Positions 41,642-52,197 are shown, numbered from the stretch's first letter. The stretch is 64,000 nt of DNA from JAJUFS01 sp036381175 (GCA_036381175.1 DASVDI010000055.1:1-64000), one strand, 5' to 3'. Translations and numbers: made by a program. Notes: a model not told the origin generated them from the letters alone.

Positions 41642-42658
41642 ATGGCGAACGTATCCATGCGCCAGATGCTGGAAGCTGGCGTGCATTTCGGTCATCAGAC
41701 CCGTTACTGGAACCCCAAGATGGCACCGTACATCTTCGGCGAGCGTTCCAAGATCCACATCATCAATCTCGAAAAAACCGTTCCGCTGTTCGACGACGCG
41801 ACGAATTTCATCGGTCGCCTGGCATCGAACCGCGGCAAGATCCTGTTCGTCGGCACCAAGCGCGCGGCGCGCGACGTGGTGCGCGAGGAAGCCGGCCGCG
41901 CCGGCATGCCTTTCGTCAGCCATCGCTGGCTGGGCGGCATGCTCACCAACTTCAAGACCGTGCGCGGTTCCATCAAGCGCCTCATGGAGCTGGAACAGCA
42001 GGCGGCCGACGGCACCTTCGAGCGCCTGACGAAGAAGGAAACCATCGTCCTGCGCCGCGAGATGGAAAAGCTCGAGCGTTCGCTCGGCGGCATCAAGGAA
42101 ATGAACAGCCTGCCGGACGCGCTGTTCGTCATCGACGTCGGCTACGAGAAGATCGCCATCAAGGAAGCCCGCAAGCTGGGTATTCCCATCGTTGCAATCG
42201 TCGATACCAACAACTCTCCCGATGAAGTCGACTACGTCATTCCGGGCAACGATGACGCGATCCGCGCCATCCGCCTGTACGCCAAGGGCGTGGCCGATGC
42301 CGTGATCGACGGTCGCGGTGCGGTACCGGTCGGTGTGGGCGCATCCGATGACCTCGTCGAACTGGACGAGCAGGGCAACCCGCTGGTGAACGAAGCGCCG
42401 AAGAAGAAGGCGACGGCAAAGAAAGCTGCGGCGAAGAAAAAGGCCCCGGTGAAGAAGGCTGTTGCCAAGGCGGAGCCTGCGAAGGCTGAAGAAAAGGTTG
42501 AAGCCGCGACGGAAGACAAGGCCAGGACCGAAGCCAAGGCTGAGACCAAGACCGAAGCCAAGGCTGACGACAGCGAAGCGAGCAAGAAGAAGACCGCTGC
42601 CAAGAAGGCGCCGGCCAGGAAGAAAACTGCCGCCAAGAAAGAAGCGGACGCCGAGTAA
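41642..42658 (+). CDS. rpsB: 30S ribosomal protein S2 with long Ala/Lys-rich tail
   Basis: A small-subunit protein of 338 residues. The conserved S2 body is residues ~1-245 (MRQMLEAGVHFGHQTRYWNPKM, FVSHRWLGGMLTNFKT, GIPIVAIVDTN). Then follow ~90 residues made mostly of Ala, Lys, Glu and Pro (KKKATAKKAAAKKKAP and similar), resembling histone-H1/AlgP-like tails. E. coli S2 is 241 residues and lacks this. It is in frame with normal codons up to the stop. GGAG precedes the ATG. It is followed by tsf. Confidence 0.96.
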   Translation: MANVSMRQMLEAGVHFGHQTRYWNPKMAPYIFGERSKIHIINLEKTVPLFDDATNFIGRLASNRGKILFVGTKRAARDVVREEAGRAGMPFVSHRWLGGMLTNFKTVRGSIKRLMELEQQAADGTFERLTKKETIVLRREMEKLERSLGGIKEMNSLPDALFVIDVGYEKIAIKEARKLGIPIVAIVDTNNSPDEVDYVIPGNDDAIRAIRLYAKGVADAVIDGRGAVPVGVGASDDLVELDEQGNPLVNEAPKKKATAKKAAAKKKAPVKKAVAKAEPAKAEEKVEAATEDKARTEAKAETKTEAKADDSEASKKKTAAKKAPARKKTAAKKEADAE

Positions 42659-42745
42659 AGGCATCGCTCTCCGGACGGCGCGTCATTGCGATGCGCCGTC
42701 CGGATCCCATCTTCATAGAACGGCTACAGATTCGAGGTTTTTATC

Positions 42746-43621
<876 letters not shown>

Positions 43622-43672
43622 TCCACCACCTGGAAGCTACTGCGCTTGGCCCATTGTCCATTGATGGGCGTT

Positions 43673-43731
43673 AAAAATCGGCTCGGAACCATCATGTATG
43701 ACCTATACAGTCAAGTTCCTCGCCGATTTTT
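43673..43731 (+). terminator. Long stem-loop after tsf
   Basis: Arm 43673-43689 (AAAAATCGGCTCGGAAC) pairs with 43715-43731 (GTTCCTCGCCGATTTTT), with two mismatches in the middle and a 25-base loop, ending in T5. It is likely the end of the rpsB-tsf transcript. Confidence 0.6.
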
Positions 43732-43830
43732 GCCTTGTCTTGCCGTCGCTCGTAACGCTTCCAGACGGCGGATTTCGCGCTTCTGAGTTGGCGGAAATGC
43801 CGTCAGCATTAAGGTAAACTTCCAAGGATT

Positions 43831-43851
43831 GAGCCCCGCGTAGCGGGGCTC
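43831..43851 (+). promoter_or_regulatory. Perfect hairpin in the pyrH upstream region
   Basis: GAGCCCCGC (43831-43839), GTA, GCGGGGCTC (43843-43851), followed by only two T. It lies 46 bases before pyrH and may be an attenuator-like or processing structure. The rest of the 276-base gap 43622-43897 holds only the terminator-like stem at 43673. Confidence 0.5.
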
Positions 43852-43897
43852 TTGCCGAGCGAATCCCGAATCGATCTGCGTCACGAAGAGACCGCCC

Positions 43898-44641
43898 ATG
43901 ACTGAAAAGAAAGCGCCTGCCTTCAAACGCGTTCTCCTGAAGCTGAGCGGCGAAGCCCTGATGGGCGAGGCCGATTACGGCATCGATCCGAAGGTCATCG
44001 GCCGTCTTGCGGAGGAAATCCGCGATGTGTCGAAAAGCGGTGCGGAAATCGGCGTGGTCATCGGCGGTGGCAACATTTTCCGTGGCGAGGGTCTCGCGCG
44101 TTCGGGCATGGATCGTATCACCGGCGATCACATGGGCATGCTCGCGACAGTCATGAACGCGCTTGCCTTGCAGGATGCGCTGGAACGCCTCGGCGTTTAC
44201 GCGCGTGTCATGTCGGCAATTCGCATCAATGAAGTGTGCGAAGACTACATCCGCCGCCGCGCGGTGCGTCACCTGGAAAAGGGCCGCATCGTGATTTTCG
44301 CCGCCGGCACCGGCAATCCCTTTTTCACGACGGATACAGCCGCCGCGCTGCGCGCGAGCGAAATCAACGCCGACCTGCTGCTCAAGGCGACCAAGGTCGA
44401 TGGCGTTTACGACGCTGATCCAATCAAGCATCCCGACGCCAAAAAATACGAACACCTGACCTTCGACCAGGTGCTGACCGACAAGCTCGGCGTCATGGAC
44501 GCGGCGGCGATTGTCATGTGCCGCGACAACGCCATTCCGCTGCGGGTTTTCAACATGAACAACGCCGGTGAGCTGGTGCGCATCATCTGCGAGGGCACAG
44601 CCACCGTCGGCACGCGCGTGGATAACGGAGAAGCTGCATGA
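43898..44641 (+). CDS. pyrH: UMP kinase
   Basis: Phosphorylates UMP to UDP. The 247-residue hexameric bacterial type belongs to the amino-acid kinase fold: KRVLLKLSGEALMG (~10-23), VVIGGGNIFRG (~53-63), FAAGTGNPFFTTDTAAALRA (~135-154) and KATKVDGVYDADP (~162-174). Its stop overlaps the frr start (ATGA at 44638). Confidence 0.97.
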   Translation: MTEKKAPAFKRVLLKLSGEALMGEADYGIDPKVIGRLAEEIRDVSKSGAEIGVVIGGGNIFRGEGLARSGMDRITGDHMGMLATVMNALALQDALERLGVYARVMSAIRINEVCEDYIRRRAVRHLEKGRIVIFAAGTGNPFFTTDTAAALRASEINADLLLKATKVDGVYDADPIKHPDAKKYEHLTFDQVLTDKLGVMDAAAIVMCRDNAIPLRVFNMNNAGELVRIICEGTATVGTRVDNGEAA

Positions 44642-45195
44642 TCGAAGATCTGAAGAAAGACGCTTCCAAGCGGATGGACAAGTCCGTCGAAAGCTTTCGC
44701 ACGGAACTGACACGGATTCGCACCGGTCGCGCGCACACGAGCCTGCTCGATCACATCACGGTCGATTATTACGGCAGTGAAGTGCCGCTCAGCCAGGTGG
44801 CGAACATCTCCGCGGAAGATTCGCGCACGCTGATGGTGCAGCCCTGGGAGCGGCAGATGGTGGCGGTGATCGAGAAAGCCATCATGACCTCGGATCTCGG
44901 TCTCAACCCGGCCACCGCGGGGCAGATCATTCGCGTGCCGCTGCCGCCGCTCACCGAGGAGCGCCGTCGCGACCTGATCAAAGTGGTTCGCGCGGAAGCG
45001 GAAAATGCGCGCGTTTCCGTGCGCAATGTGCGCCGCGATGTCCTTGGTGACATCAAGGACCTGCTCAAGGAAAAGGAGATTTCCGAAGACGACGAGCGCC
45101 GCGCGCAGGATGACGTGCAGAAACTGACCGACAGGCATGTCGCGGAAATCGACCAGATGCTGGCGAAGAAAGAACAGGAACTCCTTGAAATCTGA
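44638..45195 (+). CDS. frr: Ribosome recycling factor
   Basis: Splits the post-termination ribosome together with EF-G. The 185-residue tRNA-mimic protein has family segments RTGRAHTSLLDHITVDYYGS (~30-49), LNPATAGQIIRVPLPPLTEERR (~85-106) and a C-terminal helix EISEDDERRAQDDVQKLTD. It overlaps pyrH and is followed by uppS after 57 bases. Confidence 0.97.
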   Translation: MIEDLKKDASKRMDKSVESFRTELTRIRTGRAHTSLLDHITVDYYGSEVPLSQVANISAEDSRTLMVQPWERQMVAVIEKAIMTSDLGLNPATAGQIIRVPLPPLTEERRRDLIKVVRAEAENARVSVRNVRRDVLGDIKDLLKEKEISEDDERRAQDDVQKLTDRHVAEIDQMLAKKEQELLEI

Positions 45196-45252
45196 ATCGG
45201 GACCGGACGTTTCCGGATTCCCGCATTCCCTCACGATCGCTTACCGCAAGAC

Positions 45253-46002
45253 ATGACATCGCCAGCACAATCCCTTTTGCCCCGCCACGTCGCCATCATC
45301 ATGGATGGCAACGGACGTTGGGCCGAGCGCCGCCGCCGGCCGCGCGCCATCGGTCACAAGGCCGGACAGGACGCGGCGGAAAAGATCATCACCACTGCCC
45401 GCGAGCGCGGCGTGGAAGTGCTGACGCTGTTTGCGTTCAGCAGCGAGAACTGGCAACGGCCCGTTGACGAAGTGCGACAGTTGTTCAGCCTGCTGGCCGT
45501 AGCGCTGGAACGCCAGATCGACAGGCTGATCGAGGGCGAAATTCGGCTGCGTTTCATCGGCGACACCAGCGGTCTTTCCGCGTCCCTGCAGGAATCGATG
45601 CGGAAGGCCGAAGCGCGCACGGCGGATTTCCGCGGCATGCAATTGAATGTCGCCGTTTCCTATGGCGGGCGCTGGGACATGGTCCAGGCCGTGCAGCGCA
45701 TCGCGCAGGATGTCGCCAGCGGTGATCTTGATCCGCGCGACATCGACGAGGCTGCATTGGCCGCGCGTCTTGTGCTCGGCGACATTCCCGATCCCGACCT
45801 GTTCATCCGCACCGGTGGCGAATCGCGCATCAGCAATTTCCTGTTGTGGAATCTCGCCTACACCGAGCTGTGTTTCTCCGACTGCCTGTGGCCCGATTTC
45901 GACGCTGTCCAGTTCGATGCGGCGCTGGAATGGTTTGCGGGCAGGCAACGCCGCTTCGGGTGCATCCCGGGAACCGACACGGGCAGCGGAACCGGTGCTT
46001 AA
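45253..46002 (+). CDS. uppS: Undecaprenyl pyrophosphate synthase
   Basis: Cis-prenyltransferase making the C55 lipid carrier for peptidoglycan and O-antigen. The 249-residue protein has the catalytic IIMDGNGRWAERR (~16-28), GHKAG, LTLFAFSSENWQRP (~59-72) and TGGESRISNFLLWNLAYTEL (~195-214). Its last eight bases overlap the GTG start of cdsA. Confidence 0.97.
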   Translation: MTSPAQSLLPRHVAIIMDGNGRWAERRRRPRAIGHKAGQDAAEKIITTARERGVEVLTLFAFSSENWQRPVDEVRQLFSLLAVALERQIDRLIEGEIRLRFIGDTSGLSASLQESMRKAEARTADFRGMQLNVAVSYGGRWDMVQAVQRIAQDVASGDLDPRDIDEAALAARLVLGDIPDPDLFIRTGGESRISNFLLWNLAYTELCFSDCLWPDFDAVQFDAALEWFAGRQRRFGCIPGTDTGSGTGA

Positions 46003-46819
46003 ACAGCGCATCATCACCGCGGTCCTGCTCGTGCCGCTGGTGCTGGGCGTCATCCTGTTCGCGCCGTCGTGGCTGTTCGATGCGGTGGTCGGCGTGGCAC
46101 TCGTGCTGTTGTCGCTGGAGTTCGCCGCCTTGTGCGGGTTGCGCGTGGCGGGAAGCGCGCTGTTCGCGGCCGTGGTGACAGTGTTGTTTGCGCTGGCCAT
46201 CGTTCCCTGGAGCTACGCGCCGGATGCCGGGCTGGTGTTGCTGGCGGGTGCTGCAATCGTCTGGTTGCTGGCGCCGCTGTGGCTCGCCTCAAGGTTCGCG
46301 CTGCCTGCATGGGTGAAGCTGCTGTTCGGCTTGCCCATGCTCGCGGGCGCGGGATTTGCCTTGCACGGCCTCAAGCAGCTTGATGTTGGCGGGACCTGGA
46401 TATTGCTGGCTTTCGTGCTGGTCTGGGCCGCGGATATCGGCGGTTACGCGGCGGGACGTGCCTTCGGCAGGCACAAGCTCGCGCCGGCCATCAGCCCGGG
46501 CAAGACCTGGGAAGGCTTCGGCGGCGGCATCGTGCTGGTGCTCGTCATCGGCGCGCTTGCGGCGATGTGGTTTGTCGATGAAAACCTGTGGCTCGCCTGG
46601 GCGATCCTGTTGATCGTGCTGGCCGTTTTTTCCGTTGTCGGCGATCTGCTCGAAAGCCTGCTCAAGCGCCAGGCCGGCGTGAAGGACAGCGGCAATTTGC
46701 TGCCCGGTCATGGCGGCCTGCTGGACCGTCTCGATTCCCTGCTGGCGGTGGCGCCGCTGTTTCTCCTCATCGGATCGAGAATTGGAATTTTTGATGAACT
46801 TTCCTGCTGCGGCCTGTGA
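45995..46819 (+). CDS. cdsA: Phosphatidate cytidylyltransferase
   Basis: Makes CDP-diacylglycerol from phosphatidic acid. The 274-residue protein has about eight membrane segments. The C-terminal CDS signature SLLKRQAGVKDSGNLLPGHG-GLLDRLDS is complete (~228-256). The GTG at 45995 is chosen because the first membrane segment (IITAVLLVPLVLGVILF) starts right behind it; the longer frame upstream is out-of-frame uppS. No dxr gene follows: only 43 bases separate cdsA from rseP. Confidence 0.94.
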   Translation: MLKQRIITAVLLVPLVLGVILFAPSWLFDAVVGVALVLLSLEFAALCGLRVAGSALFAAVVTVLFALAIVPWSYAPDAGLVLLAGAAIVWLLAPLWLASRFALPAWVKLLFGLPMLAGAGFALHGLKQLDVGGTWILLAFVLVWAADIGGYAAGRAFGRHKLAPAISPGKTWEGFGGGIVLVLVIGALAAMWFVDENLWLAWAILLIVLAVFSVVGDLLESLLKRQAGVKDSGNLLPGHGGLLDRLDSLLAVAPLFLLIGSRIGIFDELSCCGL

Positions 46820-46862
46820 CGGCCGACTTATGGCACATCACCTGGATTAAGCTCCACAGCCC

Positions 46863-48236
46863 ATGACGGTACTGACTTCCATACTGGCGTTCCTCGTCGC
46901 CATCGGCCTGCTCGTGACCATTCACGAATTCGGGCATTTCCTGGTGGCGCGCCTGGCGGGCGTGAAAGTGCTGCGTTTTTCCATCGGTTTCGGGCCGGCA
47001 TTGCTCACGTGGGGCGGCCGTGATGGCGGCACCGAATACGTACTGGCCGCGTTGCCGCTGGGCGGCTACGTGAAAATGCTCGATGAGCGTGAAGAAGAGG
47101 TGTCGCTCGCCGAGCAGCCGCTCGCCTTCAACAACAAGTCCATTCCACGGCGTCTTGCCATCGTTTCTGCGGGGCCTGCGTTCAATTTTCTGTTCGCGAT
47201 CCTGGCGTACTGGATCGTGTTCATGGTCGGCGTGCCGGGGGTACGGCCGATCGTTGGCGACGTCACGCCGGACAGCATTGCCGCCAGCGCGGGTTTCGAA
47301 AAGCAGGATCGCATTCTTGCTGTAAACGGCGAGCCGACGGCGACCTGGGGCGCCGCGAACATCGCCTTGCTGGAAGCCGTGCTCGAACCTGGCCCCGATC
47401 ACGTGCAGGTTCGTGATGTTGCAGGCAATGAAGACGAATTGACCTTCGAGGTCGCCGAATCGCGGCCGCTGACCGAACCGGGCGCGCTGCTGCCGGGGCT
47501 TGGCCTTTCCGAATGGCTGCCGGAGTTGCCGCCCGAGATCGGCGAGGTGCTGGAAGATTCGCCGGCAGAGGCGGCGGGTCTTGAAACCGGCGATCGCGTG
47601 CTGATGTCGGATGGCGAGCGAGTGAAAAACAGCCGCGAATGGATCGAAGCCATCCAGGCCAAGGCGGAACAACCGATCGCCCTTCTCATCGAGCGCGACG
47701 GCCGCGAGATCGAACTGACGGTCACGCCCGAGCGGGTAACGCTTGATGATGGTTCCGAGGTTGGACGCATCGGCGCGGGTGTCGGTTATCCGCGCGAGGT
47801 CGCGGAACAGCTTTTCGCGGTCGAGCGTTACGGACCGCTGGCGGCGCTCGCCGAAGGTGCGGTGCAGACCGCGGATATTTCCATGCTGACACTGGAAGTG
47901 CTCGGACGGATGCTGGTTGGCGAGGTGTCGCTCAAGAACCTGAGCGGGCCGATCAACATCGCGAATTACGCGGGACAATCGGCAAGTTACGGCGCGGTTT
48001 CGTTCCTGGTGTTCCTCGCGATTGTCAGCATCAGCCTCGGCGTGCTGAACCTGCTGCCGGTGCCGATACTGGACGGCGGCCATATCCTGTTTCTCGGCTG
48101 GGAAGCGGTGCGCGGCGCTCCGCCGTCACCGGTTGCCGAAGCCGTTGGCCAGCGCATCGGGATCATGCTGCTCGTGGTGCTCATGAGTCTCGCTTTTTAC
48201 AACGACATCATGCGACTGATTGGTGACGGAGGTTAG
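46863..48236 (+). CDS. rseP: Site-2 metalloprotease RseP
   Basis: An intramembrane zinc protease that cleaves RseA to free sigma-E. The 457-residue protein has HEFGH at residues 21-25 in the first membrane helix, two periplasmic PDZ domains (~125-200 and ~215-300), and the third zinc ligand in LNLLPVPILDGGHILF (~398-413). Its stop is 3 bases before the TTG of bamA, and the GGAGG in its last codons serves bamA. Confidence 0.96.
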   Translation: MTVLTSILAFLVAIGLLVTIHEFGHFLVARLAGVKVLRFSIGFGPALLTWGGRDGGTEYVLAALPLGGYVKMLDEREEEVSLAEQPLAFNNKSIPRRLAIVSAGPAFNFLFAILAYWIVFMVGVPGVRPIVGDVTPDSIAASAGFEKQDRILAVNGEPTATWGAANIALLEAVLEPGPDHVQVRDVAGNEDELTFEVAESRPLTEPGALLPGLGLSEWLPELPPEIGEVLEDSPAEAAGLETGDRVLMSDGERVKNSREWIEAIQAKAEQPIALLIERDGREIELTVTPERVTLDDGSEVGRIGAGVGYPREVAEQLFAVERYGPLAALAEGAVQTADISMLTLEVLGRMLVGEVSLKNLSGPINIANYAGQSASYGAVSFLVFLAIVSISLGVLNLLPVPILDGGHILFLGWEAVRGAPPSPVAEAVGQRIGIMLLVVLMSLAFYNDIMRLIGDGG

Positions 48237-48239
48237 CTC

Positions 48240-50642
48240 TTGCGATTTCATGGATTGACCCAGCAACTGCTGGTCTGTGCCTTCCTGGCGAGCGCGGCGT
48301 TGCCGGTGAACGCTGCCGATGCGTTTGTCGTGACCGACATCGAGATGAGCGGCCTGCAGCGCATTTCCGAAGGCACGGTCCTGAATTACCTGACGTTGCG
48401 CGAAGGCGAAACCGTCACCGACGAGGATATTCGCCTCGCGGTGCGCTCGCTGTTTCGCGCGGGATTCTTCCGTGACATCGCCGTGCGCCGCGACGGTGGC
48501 ACCGTCATTCTTGTTTTCGACGAGCGCCCGACGATCGCCGAGTTCACGATCACCGGCAACAAGGACATCGAAACGCCGCAACTCGAGAAGATCCTGCGCA
48601 GCGAGGGCCTGGCCGAAGGCCGAATATTCAACCCGCAGACGCTGGAGATGATGGAGATCGAGCTTGAGCGCGTCTACCACAGCCGCGGCAAGTACAACGT
48701 TGTCGTCGACACCGGCGTGACGGAACTGGAAAACAACCTGGTCGAAGTCTCGATAACGATCAAGGAAGGCGTGATCTCGACCATCGCCGCGATCAACTTC
48801 GTCGGTAACGAAATTTTTTCGGAAGCGCTTCTCGAAGAACAGCTCAAGCTGAAGGAAACGCATTTCTGGTCCTGGTTCTCGTCGGACGATCAGTATTCGC
48901 GGGAACAGCTGGTGGGCGATCTCGAGATTCTGCGTTCCTTTTACTACGATCGCGGCTACGCCGATTTCGAAGCGGAAAGCGTGCAGGTGACGCTGTCGCC
49001 CGACAAGCAGAATGTCTTTATCACTATCGGCGTGCGCGAAGGCGAGATTTACACGGTGTCTGAAAACCAGTTCCGTGGCGATCTTGTCGTTCCCCAGGAG
49101 CGGCTCGAAAGAGCGATCCTGCTCAAGCCGGGTGCGACATTCTCGATGGCCATGGCGGAGTATGGCGCGCAGTTCATGGTCCGGTGGCTGGAAGCGGAAG
49201 GTTACGCATTCGCGGAAGTCGAGCCGGTTCCGAATGTCGATCGCGAGAACAAGACCGTCTCAATCACTTACAACGTCAATCCGGGCCGGCGCGCCTACGT
49301 GCGCAATGTGCTGTTCAAGGGTGCGCCGGGTACCAGTGATGAGGTGTTTCGCCGCGAGATGCGCGTGTTCGAAGGCGCGTGGCTGAACAACGCGCGACTG
49401 GAACGCTCCAAGGTACGGCTGGAACGCCTGCCGTTTGTCGAGAGCGTCACGATGGAAACGCCGACAATGCCGGGTTCTCCCGACCAGGTCGATGTGATTT
49501 TCGATATCAAGGAGCGCAACGCGGGACAGTTCCAGTTCGGCATCGGTTACGCAGGCAGCGCGACGGGTATCATCGGCAACGTTTCCGTGGCGCACTCGAA
49601 TTTTCTCGGGACCGGCGATTACGTGAATTTCGGACTGGTGTCGAGCAGCTTCTCCAAGAGCCTTTCGGTAACGCATCGCGACCCGTTCGCAACAATCGAT
49701 GGCATCAGCCGTTCGGTGTCGATGTTCTACCGCGATTCCGATTCCCTGGGCCGCCGCCTGGAAGAATTCAACACGACCTCCTATGGTGGCGGTGTCGATT
49801 ATTCCTATCCGATATCGGAATACTCTTCATTGGGATGGGGCGTGTCAGCGAGCCGGAACGACATCAGTTCGCGGCGTCCGGGAACCTCGCTCGCCATCGA
49901 ACGGTTCCTGACGTCGCCGCAGCACGGCGATGTGACCATCGTGCCGCTGTCGTCGCAGGTTGATCTCGTCAAGCTCAACTACAACGAGGTTGCGCTGAGC
50001 GGACGGTATGTCTACGACACGCGCAACCGGTCGATCTTTGCCACGCGCGGTACCCGCCGGTCGATTTCCCTGTCCGTTGCGACCAATCCGGGCGACGTGG
50101 AGTACTATCAGGGCAGCTTCGAACAGCGGAATTTCTTTTCCCTCGGCGGCGGATACACGGTAACGACCAATCTCAGTATCGGTATCGCGGAACCGTACGG
50201 TGATTCGGTGGAGCTGCCGCCGGGAAGCCGTTTCTACGCCGGCGGCTTCGATACCATTCGTGGTTTTCGCGAAAGTTACCTGGGCCCGAAGGACGAAGAC
50301 GTTTTCGACGAGGATGGCAACCTGGTGCACGATGGAACCGGCTTTCCGGTGGGCGGTCGCCTGAGGACCTTCCTGCAAACCGAGTTGCTGCTGCCCAATT
50401 TTGCCAGCGAGAATCCGATGGATCCGCCTGAGAGCACGCAGTTCAGCTTCTTTGTCGATACCGGCAACCTTTTCCGTGACGTGAGTGATTTCGATGCCGA
50501 TACGTTCCGGGTTTCAACCGGCGTTGCGGCAACATTCCTGACGCCCATCGGCGCGCTTCGGTTCAGTTACGGCTTTCCGATCGTGAGTGAGGAAGGTGAC
50601 CAGCTTGAACGTGTCCAGTTTACAATCGGTTCGGTTTTTTAA
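48240..50642 (+). CDS. bamA: Outer membrane assembly factor BamA
   Basis: The core of the BAM complex, inserting beta-barrel proteins. The 800-residue protein has a signal peptide (1-22, PVNA-AD), five POTRA domains (~25-420) and a 16-strand barrel ending in Phe (FTIGSVF). The conserved barrel-lid motif is IRGF (FDTIRGFRESYLGP, ~675). It starts with TTG; GGAGG lies 7 bases upstream (48228-48232) and no in-frame ATG precedes the signal peptide. Partners visible here are Skp (next gene) and the substrate porin and receptor. Confidence 0.96.
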   Translation: MRFHGLTQQLLVCAFLASAALPVNAADAFVVTDIEMSGLQRISEGTVLNYLTLREGETVTDEDIRLAVRSLFRAGFFRDIAVRRDGGTVILVFDERPTIAEFTITGNKDIETPQLEKILRSEGLAEGRIFNPQTLEMMEIELERVYHSRGKYNVVVDTGVTELENNLVEVSITIKEGVISTIAAINFVGNEIFSEALLEEQLKLKETHFWSWFSSDDQYSREQLVGDLEILRSFYYDRGYADFEAESVQVTLSPDKQNVFITIGVREGEIYTVSENQFRGDLVVPQERLERAILLKPGATFSMAMAEYGAQFMVRWLEAEGYAFAEVEPVPNVDRENKTVSITYNVNPGRRAYVRNVLFKGAPGTSDEVFRREMRVFEGAWLNNARLERSKVRLERLPFVESVTMETPTMPGSPDQVDVIFDIKERNAGQFQFGIGYAGSATGIIGNVSVAHSNFLGTGDYVNFGLVSSSFSKSLSVTHRDPFATIDGISRSVSMFYRDSDSLGRRLEEFNTTSYGGGVDYSYPISEYSSLGWGVSASRNDISSRRPGTSLAIERFLTSPQHGDVTIVPLSSQVDLVKLNYNEVALSGRYVYDTRNRSIFATRGTRRSISLSVATNPGDVEYYQGSFEQRNFFSLGGGYTVTTNLSIGIAEPYGDSVELPPGSRFYAGGFDTIRGFRESYLGPKDEDVFDEDGNLVHDGTGFPVGGRLRTFLQTELLLPNFASENPMDPPESTQFSFFVDTGNLFRDVSDFDADTFRVSTGVAATFLTPIGALRFSYGFPIVSEEGDQLERVQFTIGSVF

Positions 50643-50653
50643 CGGAGGAAACA

Positions 50654-51157
50654 ATGCATAAGTCAATTCTTGTTATCGGGGCCGCTTTCGCGTTTGCTTT
50701 CGCCACACCAGGCCAGGCAGCCGAGTTGAAAATCGGCGTTATCAACAGCCAGCAGCTCATTGCCGAGTCGCCGCAGGCGGCAGCGTTGAGCAAGAAGCTG
50801 GAAGAGGAATTCGCTCCCGAGCGCCGTGAGTTGCTGGCCCAGCAGAATGAAATCCAGAGCCTGCAGGAAAAGTACCAGCGTGACGCCGAGGTCATGAGCG
50901 AGTCGGAGCGCAGCAGCATGCAGGAGCGAATCCGCGACCTGGGCCGCGACTTCCAGTACCGCCAGCGCACAATCAGCGAAGACTTCCAGCGGCGTCAGCG
51001 GGAAGAACTCGCCACGCTCCAGGGGCAATTGCAGCAAGCGATCAACGCGTTCGCCGAGGCTGAAGGCTATGACCTGATCCTGTGGGAAGGCGTCGCTTAC
51101 CGCGGTGATGCGTTTGATGTCACCCACGAACTGCTGGCTCACATGAAGCAGAAATAA
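50654..51157 (+). CDS. skp: Periplasmic chaperone Skp/OmpH
   Basis: Holds unfolded outer-membrane proteins on the way to BamA. The 167-residue protein has signal peptide (1-22, GQAAE), then IGVINSQQLIAESPQAAAL and a long coiled coil (~45-120, EEEFAPERRELLAQQNEIQSL-like), the tentacles of the trimer. GGAGG lies before the ATG, 11 bases after bamA. Confidence 0.95.
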   Translation: MHKSILVIGAAFAFAFATPGQAAELKIGVINSQQLIAESPQAAALSKKLEEEFAPERRELLAQQNEIQSLQEKYQRDAEVMSESERSSMQERIRDLGRDFQYRQRTISEDFQRRQREELATLQGQLQQAINAFAEAEGYDLILWEGVAYRGDAFDVTHELLAHMKQK

Positions 51158-51165
51158 GCACGCTC

Positions 51166-52197
51166 GTGCGTCGAACGCTTGCAGAGCTTGCAAAACTGGG
51201 GGGCGCCGAACTTCGGGGCCCGTCAGATTTTGCGATTTCCGGCGTTGCGACGCTGGATGCAGCCGGTGCTGCGGAAATCGCCTTCCTGGCGAATCCGAAA
51301 TACCGCGCCTCGCTCAGTCGCTCACGCGCCGGCGCCGTCATTCTTGCCGAAGCGGATGCCGGCGAATGGAACGGTCCCGCGCTTGTGACCGCGAATCCGT
51401 ATCTTGCGTTCGCGCGAATTGCGGCCTGTTTCGCGCCGGCGGATTCCATGGCAACAGGCGTTCATCCGGCCGCCGCCGTGGATGAGAGCGCCAGCGTGCA
51501 TGAAAGTGCGACGGTCGCTGCGGGTGCCTGGATCGGGCGCAATGCCCGGATCGGAAAGAACGCGTTTGTCGGACCGAACTGCACGGTGGAAGCGGATGCA
51601 GCAGTAGGCGAGAGCACGCGGCTTGTGGCGAATATCGTACTTGGCCGTGGTGTCACCATCGGTCAGCGCTGTCTTCTGCACCCCGGCGTCGTGATCGGCG
51701 CCGACGGTTTCGGGCAGGCACGCGATGGCGAACGCTGGCAGAAAGTCCCGCAGCTGGGCTCCGTGCGAATTGGTGACGATGTCGAAATCGGCGCCAATAC
51801 CACGGTCGATCGCGGTGCGCTGGAAGACACCGTGATCGAAGACGGCGTGAAACTGGACAACCAGATCCAGGTGGCGCACAACGTTCACGTCGGTGCGAAC
51901 ACCGCCATTGCCGGTTGCACCGCGATTGCCGGCAGCACGGTCATCGGAAAGCGCTGCATGATCGCCGGTGGCGTAGGAATCGCCGGTCACCTTGAAATCG
52001 CCGATGATGTCACCGTGCTCGCCATGACGCTGGTGACGCATTCGATCCGCGAAAAAGGAACCTATTCCGGCAGTCATCCCATGGACGATGTGAAATCCTG
52101 GCGCAGGAACAGCGCGAGAATCCGGCAGCTCGACGAGCTGGCACGGCGCGTCCAGCGTCTTGAGAAACGATTGAAAAAGGACGAAGACAATGAGTGA
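51166..52197 (+). CDS. lpxD: UDP-3-O-acylglucosamine N-acyltransferase
   Basis: Third step of lipid A synthesis, adding a hydroxyacyl chain at N2. The 343-residue protein has the N-terminal uridine-binding domain (~1-95, FLANPKYRASL), hexapeptide beta-helix (~100-310) with catalytic His in LDNQIQVAHNVHVGANTAIAG (~228), and a C-terminal helix. It starts with GTG 51166, 8 bases after skp, and its end overlaps fabZ by 8 bases. Confidence 0.96.
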   Translation: MRRTLAELAKLGGAELRGPSDFAISGVATLDAAGAAEIAFLANPKYRASLSRSRAGAVILAEADAGEWNGPALVTANPYLAFARIAACFAPADSMATGVHPAAAVDESASVHESATVAAGAWIGRNARIGKNAFVGPNCTVEADAAVGESTRLVANIVLGRGVTIGQRCLLHPGVVIGADGFGQARDGERWQKVPQLGSVRIGDDVEIGANTTVDRGALEDTVIEDGVKLDNQIQVAHNVHVGANTAIAGCTAIAGSTVIGKRCMIAGGVGIAGHLEIADDVTVLAMTLVTHSIREKGTYSGSHPMDDVKSWRRNSARIRQLDELARRVQRLEKRLKKDEDNE

